From Chlorobiota bacterium (lineage in GTDB: Bacteria; Bacteroidota; Ignavibacteria; OLB7): a DNA stretch of 25,830 bases. Below the pieces are notes generated by a model, which saw nothing but the letters and a program-made list of their open reading frames with translations, was not told the origin of the DNA and made no database searches. The position numbers and the translations under genes are program-made. Shown here piece after piece: positions 9,662 through 17,061 of the stretch. Positions within the stretch are counted from its first letter, which is position 1. Each line of letters begins with the position of its first letter. The stretch lies in NCBI GenBank assembly GCA_016710285.1, contig JADJXR010000002.1, positions 1-25,830 on the forward strand, in the 5' to 3' direction.

Positions 9662-10239
9662 ATCCTTACGCCCTCAAAACTGAGCAACTGGTCACGGTAA
9701 TACTGATACTGCTTCCGCCGCGCCACAAGCTCCGCCTGCAGGTTCGCCTGAAGCTCACGCACAAGCTGGCTGAACGTATCCAACACCCGCACGATTTCCT
9801 GTTGGATGGGGAGCGGGGGGAGGGGGATGCGGAATGATTGAACCACAGACAAAACAATGTATGGCACTGAGCCTTCTTTTTGATGTTTTTCTGCCCACTC
9901 AGTAAAACCATTTGAGAGTATGAAATACAAGAACCTTGGAGAAATTTCCGAACTAAAACCTGTCAATACATACGTTCGTTGATAGGCATCAAATTTCCCA
10001 CAGTAATGTTTGACATCTCCCAGATAACCATTCCCAGCAAGTAAAAGTGCTTCTGTATCCCACCTGTAGCTATCAATTCTTGAGACATCCTTGGAGCAAG
10101 TAAAAAATGGGTATGCTCCATTCGGTACAGCCTTATTCGCATTCAGCTTTCCTGTCTGAATTTGGCATATCTCCCCCAACTCCCGAAACTCCACCCCCCG
10201 CGGGCAAAGCTCGGCGACCATTTGTTCGATGTAGTTCAT
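9658..10239 (-). CDS. hsdS: type I restriction specificity subunit, first half (TRD1)
   Basis: 193 residues starting MNYIEQMVAELCPRGVEF, a typical HsdS beginning in which the N-terminal helix leads into FRELGEICQIQTGKL. The target-recognition domain is followed by IPLPPLPIQQEIVRVLDTF and the helix ARRKQYQYYRDQLLSFEGV, after which TGA stops the frame at 9658-9660. The frame stays open upstream to 10476, but those extra residues come from the repeat at 10287-10466, so I place the start at 10239. No Shine-Dalgarno-like run precedes it. Together with the second half it would form one ordinary two-TRD specificity subunit for a type I restriction-modification enzyme acting at the DNA. Confidence 0.88.
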   Translation of the reverse strand: MNYIEQMVAELCPRGVEFRELGEICQIQTGKLNANKAVPNGAYPFFTCSKDVSRIDSYRWDTEALLLAGNGYLGDVKHYCGKFDAYQRTYVLTGFSSEISPRFLYFILSNGFTEWAEKHQKEGSVPYIVLSVVQSFRIPLPPLPIQQEIVRVLDTFSQLVRELQANLQAELVARRKQYQYYRDQLLSFEGVRM

Positions 10240-10286
10240 CGGTTTCTGGGTATGGGTTGACAGGTTTTCTCCGAATCCCCCCGAAG

Positions 10287-10466
10287 CGTCCCCCTCCAAC
10301 GGAGGGGTGCCCGACAGGGCGGGGTGGGTTCGGGGGCACCACCGAACGGGTGGCGGTTTTCCGCTCGTCACCGAGGCTTGCTGATCCTGAGATTCGGGAA
10401 TGGACGTTTGGTTCGCGGGTGTCCCCAACCCACCCCCCAGCCCCCTCCCAAGAGGGGGAGCCGCGC
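10287..10466. repeat. ~180-bp intergenic repeat, copy 2 (5' side of hsdS)
   Basis: Direct repeat of 8872-9050. It keeps the same terminal hairpins and the same imperfect inverted flanks. Differences from copy 1 include T/C at the left end, one base in the GTGTCCCC flank, and AG for G near the right end. It begins 47 bases upstream of the hsdS start and lies between hsdS and the next minus-strand gene, so it may hold or interrupt the hsdS promoter region. Confidence 0.85.
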
Positions 10467-10500
10467 ACGGGGCCAACGAATGGAGATCACGTTGCCCCCA

Positions 10501-11139
10501 TCACGAGGCGCGTTGCAGGAGGATGGAGGTCATTGGGAGTTCCTCCACGGTGGTCATCTCCATCACCATGGAGACCGCGCCGTAGGTTCGCGCAAAAATC
10601 CGTTGCCGTCCGATGAACGTCATGTAATCCGAGGTCGGGAAATCGGGGAGGTGCTCCGGCTTCTCCTGTGGCAACCGCATCCGCAGCAAGCGGGGATACG
10701 CAATTTGCGCAAGCAACGGATGGAAAGGCTCCACCGCATCCTCATCCAACGTGCTGTTGAAGAAGGCTTTCGTCAGCCGCGCTGCGTACCAATACTGGGC
10801 CGTGTCCTGGGTTAAGGATAGATCAAGCAGCAGGTTCATCAAAACGATGTTGCCGGAGCTGTCGGTCCTGACAATCAGCACTGCTTTATTGTGGTAGTTG
10901 GTGTCGGCAGGGCGGTATCCAACCACCCGCGACGTTGCCTCGGATCCCCCCATCCGCTCGATAGCATCGGCGGAGAACTCGGCCCGGACGAACCCAAAAT
11001 CTTCAACAATCGGGCTTTCGTCAAGGCTGCTTACAGGCTCGGATAACCCAGCAACCGCACAAAGCGGAAGGCCAAGCAGCAACCCAATGCCGCCAAGCAG
11101 AATCAGAAGTTGATGTTTCATCTGGTGTTGTGTACTCAT
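10501..11139 (-). CDS. secreted protein of unknown function
   Basis: An intact 212-residue frame. Residues 7-30 form a signal peptide (MKHQLLILLGGIGLLLGLPL followed by CAVA). The first Met (11139) gives MSTQHQ before it; the second Met at 11121 starts directly at the basic MKHQ and is an equally good start. The mature part has no Cys motif, repeat or domain I recognise; it contains acidic and aromatic patches (DTAQYWYAARLTKAFFNSTL) and ends MTSILLQRAS. It lies 46 bases downstream of the larger outer-membrane protein gene on the same strand and is probably co-transcribed with it. Confidence 0.7.
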   Translation of the reverse strand: MSTQHQMKHQLLILLGGIGLLLGLPLCAVAGLSEPVSSLDESPIVEDFGFVRAEFSADAIERMGGSEATSRVVGYRPADTNYHNKAVLIVRTDSSGNIVLMNLLLDLSLTQDTAQYWYAARLTKAFFNSTLDEDAVEPFHPLLAQIAYPRLLRMRLPQEKPEHLPDFPTSDYMTFIGRQRIFARTYGAVSMVMEMTTVEELPMTSILLQRAS

Positions 11140-11185
11140 CTATTTGTGTGCATCAAGGACACGGTGAAGGTTAGAGAGTTCCGTT

Positions 11186-12587
11186 TCAAAACACAAAGAC
11201 CGCCGAAAGATGGGGCAAGGGGAATCGCCGGTATCGGTTCCTTCGGTGGTGATCCCCAACATATCCCACCCCGGCATCAATGGCGTAGGTCTGGCCGAAA
11301 TACCGCACCGTCCCGATAATCGGAACCACACCAAGCGTTTTCATGTAGGCCGCTTCCCCGGCAACTTTCCACCCACGGGCAAACTGGTAATCCCCGCCAA
11401 CGGCCACTACCGGCGCGTCGCGATCGTACTCCTCAAAAAAATCGCCGCTGGGAAGCTGAATAAAGGTGTGATGCCGTTTGAAGACATACCCCAACGTTGC
11501 CGAGACCCGGCTGCTGTCGTCCCCGTAGCTGATTGCAGCGTAGGGGGCGTGGAAAAATATGCTGGACTCCAACTCCGGCGTGGCCTCCTTATCCAGCACG
11601 CTGCGCCCAACCTGGTAGCCGGCCGCAACGTTCAGTTTGTCGGCAACTTCCCAGCTTCCTTTTGCCCCAATGGAGTAGGCTCCAAAGGCATCGCCGCGGA
11701 CCCCGCCCCAATCATCTGGCAGCGGCAACGCGCCGCCGGCAAGCAGCATGAAGTTATCGCTAAAAGAATAGCCGCCGACCAAGCCAAGAAGGTCGTAGCT
11801 GCCAAGAAAGAATTTCCCTTTTTTGGGGATGATGGCGTTCGGCACCGCAACCGAACGGAAGGTGGTGGGGTCCTGCAACGGCGGGTCGGGAAGCCAATCT
11901 TTCACTTCGTCGGGGATGCGATTCGGCTCCATCACACGCACCACTCCGGTGTCGGCAACGGGATATGTTCCCCAACCGCCGCTGGGGAACGGGCGGCGAA
12001 TCCACGTGATCACCGGAAACTGATACAGCCCCGGTTCGTCCGACTCGAAGCAGACTTCATACTTGAATTCCGACCCGCGCGGGATGTTCAGCGGAAGCCG
12101 CGTTGGGAGCTTGATGCGGACGTTGCGGAGGGGGGTCGTCACCGAATCGAGCGTCACCGATCCGCCAATTCCAACGATTCCATTCAAGGAGATTCGGAAC
12201 AGCTGGCAGCCGGTCTTCCCCATCTCAATTCTTCCGAACCGGATGGTATCCAGATTCCACGTGGTGTTCAGCCGCATCGGGAAGGCCGCCACATTCCCAC
12301 GGCAATCCGGACGTTCAGGTTCACGGTCACCGTTTCGCTGGCCGTGTTGACCAGCACCTTCAGCCGGACTTCGTTCTGGCAGGAGTACATCCCCCCTTCC
12401 AACTCCACGTTCGGCGTGATGACCGAGGTGATTTCCTGAATTCGCCCGGGGCGGTGATGGTCAGCTCATTCCATCCGAGGATAGAGTTCCGGGGGGTGAC
12501 GGTGATGCCGCCGGTTTGCGCCGGCAGCAACGCCACGCTGGCAAAAAGAGCGATGAAGCAGACGATGAAGCAGAGAAGTCGAGCCAT
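11186..12587 (-). CDS. outer-membrane beta-barrel protein with N-terminal extracytoplasmic domain (frameshifted)
   Basis: The start MARLLCFIVCFIALFASVAL followed by LPAQ is a signal peptide at 12587. Continuing through frame changes near 12435 and 12300 gives TGGITVTPRNSILGWNELTI and a beta-rich N-terminal region (SETVTVNLNVRIAV; GEFKYEVCFES-like) resembling an Ig-like extracytoplasmic domain. From about 11850 to the end, short amphipathic strands alternate (GSYDLLGLVGGYSFSDNF, LNVAAGYQVGRSVL, SRVSATLGYVFKRH). The last residues, LPHLSAVFVF, end in Phe, as outer-membrane barrels do. One or two frame changes near 11260-11210 are likely. About 465 codons in all. I do not recognise the family. 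It diverges from the VWA gene. Confidence 0.6.
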
Positions 12588-12845
12588 ACGGTTAAAGTGG
12601 ATTCATGCAACCGACCGTGGCAAACTACGTCGGTGCGGGGCGTTCGGCAAGCCAATCGGGCGGGGGTGTTACAGAGCTACATATCCTCCGTCCTCACGCT
12701 GGTTGCCACTCCGGCAATCGTTTCCCAAGAAAAAAGATTCAACACGCAGCGGCCCGATCAGTTGCCAAACCAACGGGTGAGTTTAACTGGCTTGCCGCGG
12801 CCAAGCGCAATCACGCAGTTCAACAACGCTTTCAAAAAAATCGCC

Positions 12846-14547
12846 ATGACCTTTATCCACACCACGCACAGCCGGGCCGCCGCCACGTTGGCTCGCATAC
12901 TGGCTGCACGGGCTTGCCCTCTGCTTTTTCTTTTGCCACCCTTCCAGCGTTCGCCCAAGATGAATCCGGCAGCACATCGGTGGATAGTGGGCGCGGGCCT
13001 CCAATCCGTTAGATATGGATGTTCGGGTTCGGACGAACAGTTCGTTCGAGGTTGCCGCCCCCGCGCCACCTTCGCTGAAGACCGTGAGCGGAAGCGGCTT
13101 GGGGGAAGCATTGCGGGGTTCGCCTCGCCACGGATGATGTCCGGCGCGTTGGGGGCAACCATTGGCGGCGCAAAGGACATCGGCTACGCTCGGCGGCTGA
13201 TTGAGCAAGGGCACGTCCCCAACTTCATTGACTTCTCCCCCGAAGGGCTGTACAGCGAACACGACATCCCAACTCCATCGGGGGAATGCAACGCCAAACT
13301 CTGCTTATCGCTTGGCTACGGCTTTGCCCCCGCCGCCGACGACCGCACCAACGCGCTGTTCCTCCATTTGGGGAATGAACTCCAACATCAAGGCCGAGGA
13401 GTTCCGCCGCCAGAACTTGCAGCTGGCGGTGGTGATTGACCGAAGCGGCTCGATGGAGGGGGAAAGCATGGAATCGGTGAAGAAGGCATTGCACAAGCTG
13501 GTGGAACAGTTGACCGCCAACGACGAGCTTGCCATCATCCAATTCGACGATGCACCAAGGTGATCCTTCCGGCAACCCGGGTTGGGGACAAAGCCGCCGT
13601 GCAGAAGCTGATTGATGGAATCACCCCCGACGGCGGAACCAACATCGAGACAGGATTGCAGCTTGGGTTCGCGGAGCTTTCGCGGCTTCCCGCACGCGAC
13701 GGCGCATCGAAGCGGCTGTTCCTGTTTACCGACGCGATGCCGAACGCGCGGAACCGATTCCGCCAGCTTCCGCACGCTTACCCAGCGGTATGCCACCGAA
13801 GGGATTGGCCTAACAGCCTTTGGCGTTGGCGTTGATTTTGGCCACACGCTGATCTATCACATCTCACAGCTTCGCGGCGGAAATTTCTTCTATCTGGAAA
13901 CCCCGGAAAAGATTGCGAAGGTGTTCGATACGGAGTTTGATTACTTGGTAACGCCGCTGGTCTACGACCTGAACGTCACCATCAAAACGCCGGCCGGGCT
14001 GAAACTGAAAGCCGTCTACGGCCTGCCAACCTGGAAGCCTGGCGACCGCGACGCAATGCTTCATGTCCCGACGGTGTTCCTTTCCTCCAACCGTGGCGCG
14101 ATTGTGCTCCGGTACGAGCGGGAAGACAACGGAACCCTCAGCTTCAACAATGGCGACCTGCTTGCCACAGGGACCTTAAGCTTTACCGACGTTGGCGGGG
14201 AGAAGCACCGCGAGGAGCAGGAAGTTCGCCACAACGGCCAGGCGAAATTGGAGCCTGGGGCGCAGTACTTCACCCACGACGGAATCAAGCTGGCAACGGC
14301 ACTGACGAACATCTACTTTGGCCTGCGCGACGGCTGCACGTTGTTCGCCGAAGGGAAGCGGGATCAGGCGCTCCAGGCGGTCAACCGCGCCAAAACGCTG
14401 GCCTCGCTGCAGAACGTGCAGCTGATGGATGCAGGGCTAACAACGGAGATCAAGATGCTGGAGAAGCTGGCGGACAACATCGCCAAGAAGGATGCGGAAG
14501 TTCACCAGAACCGAAGCAACGAAAAACAGGCCCCGCGCCAACGGTAA
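12846..14547 (+). CDS. secreted von Willebrand factor A domain protein, YfbK-like layout (frameshifted)
   Basis: A signal peptide is recovered through two frame changes (MTFIHTTHSRAAATLAR, then LALCFFFATLPAFAQ, then DESG). An N-terminal region with YARRLIEQGHVPNFID and the phrase PTPSGECNAKL precedes the VWA domain. The VWA domain has the metal-site motif DRSGSMEGES (D-x-S-x-S), the threonine loop DGGTNIETG and the third acidic loop LFTDAMPN. After it comes a C-terminal beta-rich region with repeated tetrapeptide-like ends and a Lys/Gln-rich tail. This order (short N domain, VWA, C domain) resembles the YfbK family, whose role is poorly known. Frame changes lie near 12900, 12930, 13010, 13130, 13375, 13560 and 13760; from 13800 to the TAA it is open. 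Confidence 0.75.
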
Positions 14548-14567
14548 GCCTGTTGGATAACGTTCAC

Positions 14568-14598
14568 TGCGGGGCGCGGAAGGCCCCCGCGTTCCGCA
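14568..14598 (+). terminator. GC-rich hairpin after the VWA gene
   Basis: TGCGGGGCGCGG (14568-14579) pairs with CCGCGTTCCGCA (14587-14598) over 12 positions including two G-U pairs. It sits 20 bases after the stop. No T-run follows, so it is a stable 3' hairpin rather than a classic intrinsic terminator. Confidence 0.4.
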
Positions 14599-14739
14599 GA
14601 TGAGCGCGGCCCGGCAACGCCCGGCCCAGCACCCAGCGGGATGAATCACCCCTTCCAAAAATATTTTTTCGGCGTGCGACATTCCACCGGCTTGTGGAGT
14701 CTTGTTTAGCGTAGAGGCCTACTCTGCTTATCAAGCCAT

Positions 14740-14775
14740 CCGGCTGCTGCCAATTGTTCCATTGGCGGCAGCCGG
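14740..14775. terminator. bidirectional hairpin between convergent genes
   Basis: CCGGCTGCTGCCAAT (14740-14754) and ATTGGCGGCAGCCGG (14761-14775) pair over 15 positions with a single T/G wobble, loop TGTTCC. On the plus strand it is followed by TTTGGTATTTGT. It lies between the plus-strand VWA gene and the end of the minus-strand propeller-ankyrin gene, where a shared terminator is expected. Confidence 0.65.
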
Positions 14776-14794
14776 TTTGGTATTTGTGCCGTTT

Positions 14795-17024
14795 CTATTT
14801 CGCGCCCGCTTTTTTCAGCAGAGCCACAATCTCCGTTGCGCCATTTTTTGTGGCGATGGAAAGGGCGGTGTCGTCAAACACGTTCTTCTTTTTCAGATTG
14901 GGTTTCTTTGCCAGCAGCAGCTTCACGCATTCCAAGCATTGTGTTTGCGCCGCGAACATCAGGGGCGTGAACCCGTCGTTATCGCTATGGTTGGCATTGG
15001 CCCCGGCAGCAAGGAGCGTTGCCACAAGGTCGGGGTTGGCGCGGTAGCAGGCATAGAGGAGCGGCGTTTCCCCGGCAGTTGAGGCAGCGTTGACATCGGC
15101 CCGTTGTGCCAGAAGCATCGGAACAACTTCAAACTGCTCCTGCAGCACGGCTTTGTGCAAGGCCGTTTCGCCGTCGTTGGCGCGTGCGTTTGGGTTTGCG
15201 CCAAATTCAATCAGCAGCCCCAGCATTGTGGTGTTCCCCTGGGCGGCTTGCATCATCACCGGGGTGATGCCAAGCGAGTCGGGGGCGGGGAGCGTTGCGC
15301 CAGCCGCGTGCAGCAGCCGGACGATCTCCAACTGGCCGTAATCAATCGCGTACCCCATCGCGCTTTTCCCCCCAGCGGAGACCGCCGCCGTTCCCGCCTT
15401 TGCCTGCAACAGCAGTTGCACCGCGCCGCTGTGCCCCTCGATTGCCGCGTGCATCAGCGGGGTGACGTTGTTGTTATCGGGGATGTCGGGGTTGGCTCCG
15501 TTTTCAAGAAGCAGTTGCACCGTTGCGTCCCTTCCCTCCCATGCCGCATGGGCAATGGCCGTTCGCCCCGAGGTATCGGTATCGTTCACCCGCCCGCCCC
15601 GGTTCAGCAGAAGTTTCACCACCGACGTTTGCCCCTCCCACGCCGCGTGCATCAGCGGGGTGACACCGTGGACATCCCGTTTGTTGACTAGGACCCCGTT
15701 CCAGCAGCAGCCCAACAACCTCCACATTTCCGGTCCAGCCCGCAGCCATCAGCGTGGTTTCGCCGAACTCGTTGGTGGTGTCAACGGGCGTTCCGCTATC
15801 CAACAGCTGGCGGACCCGTTCAAGGTTCCCCTGCTTGGCGGCATCGAACAGGGGGGCATTGGGGTCGTTGGCTTGCAGGTCGGGAATGGGGGCACTGTTG
15901 GTGGTGTCGGCGGCAATCGCATCCCCAAGCTCTGCCGAAGAGATCATCACCACTTTTTCGGGGGTGGCAACGTACAAGGTCCCTTTCAGCAATGCGGGCG
16001 TTCCCATTCCACCGTATCCGAATCCGGCTTCCTGCTCCCACAGTTTTGTTCCATCGGCCAAGCTGAAGGCCACGACGTTCCAGTTGAAGTCCACCAGATA
16101 GCCAACATCCTGGCAAAGCGCGGCGGGGGAAAGAAGCCTTTGAAGGCCATCCATTTGCCAACGCTTTGTCCCTTCCTCCGGGTCCAGCCCGAACACCGTT
16201 CCGGTGCTGGTGCTGGCCACCACAAGGCCATCGCTTGCGGAGATGTGGACGCTCCCTGGTCCAGTTTCCAGGAACTGCCAGACGCGCCCGCCGCTCAGGT
16301 TGTTCAGCATTGCCAGGCCGGTGGTTCCGGCGGCAAACACCTGCCATTTCCCCAGCACGATTTGCCCTCCCCAGCCATCGGTTTTCCATATCAGCGTGCC
16401 GGTGGTGGCATCAATGGCGTAGGTGGCGGGCTCGTCGGTCCCCACATAGACCACACCATCTTTCCAGGCTGGTGAGGTTGGTTTTCCGGCAAGCTGATAT
16501 TTCCATTTCAGGGTTCCGGAGTTTCCGTTGGGATCAATGGCGTAGATGAATCCATCATCGCAACCGGCAACAACCAGCCCCTCCACCGCAAGCGGCGTTG
16601 TGGTGAACGCCGCGCCCCCCTTGAACTTCCATGCAAGCTGGTGGGAATCCAGAGTAAAGGCGTAGAGCGTGCCGTCGCTGCTGCCGGCGTACAAGGTTCC
16701 GGAATGAATGGCGGGCGCGCCGTTCACCGCGCCGTCGGCCTTGCCAACAACGCTCGCGGCCATATCTGCAAACGCCACGATCACTCCATTGTCGGTTGCC
16801 ACGTACAAGGCACTGCTGTCAATAGCGGGCGCGGGAGAAATGCGGTCCGATTTCAGCTTCATGTACATCGAGGAGCCATCGGTAATCCGCACCGGCGGCC
16901 CCTGGAACAGATTGGCACGGCGTTCAACGGCAATCTGCTGCTGCGCCATGTTGAACGGCTGCGAAACCGCAACAGAGCATGGAGCCAGCAGCAGCGCAGC
17001 AAGAAGAAGGAAGGTCAGTTTCAT
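14795..17024 (-). CDS. secreted beta-propeller (PQQ-type) and ankyrin-repeat fusion protein, one frameshift
   Basis: The start MKLTFLLLAALLLAPCSVAV ending in SQ is a signal peptide. Residues ~45-400 hold about seven PQQ-like propeller blades, each with the pattern LYVATDNGVIVAFAD, LYAGSSDGTLYAF, VVAGCDDGFIYAID or VYVGTDEPATYAID and a Trp in LAWKFKG, LKWKYQL, LIWKTDG or KLWEQEA. From ~415 to the end follow about eleven ankyrin repeats (GETTLMAAGWTGNVEVVGLL, GVTPLMHAAWEG, NVTPLMHAAIEG, GETALHKAV, GFTPLMFAAQ). A single frame change near 15690 splits propeller plus the first two ankyrins from the rest; reading through gives about 743 residues. It lies 37 bases downstream of cyclase gene A on the same strand and likely shares its transcript. 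Function unknown; both halves are protein- or ligand-binding scaffolds outside the cytoplasm. Confidence 0.82.
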
Positions 17025-17061
17025 TGAAGGGAGTTTGATTGGATTGCAGGCGCAAAAGTAG

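Noticed and set aside
8872..10466. Invertible shufflon-type hsdS phase-variation locus
   Set aside because: The flanking repeats are direct, not inverted, there is no second silent hsdS and no recombinase gene in the window.
10240..10476. N-terminal extension of the first hsdS half up to 10476
   Set aside because: The extra residues are encoded by the intergenic repeat, and MNYIEQ at 10239 is a typical HsdS start.
11210..12439. 409-codon plus-strand open frame
   Set aside because: The minus strand shows a signal peptide, barrel-like strands and a terminal Phe; the plus-strand translation resembles nothing and reflects third-position GC bias.
15462..16475. 337-codon plus-strand frame opposite the propeller region
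   Set aside because: It is antisense to clear propeller blades and ankyrin repeats; no family resemblance of its own.
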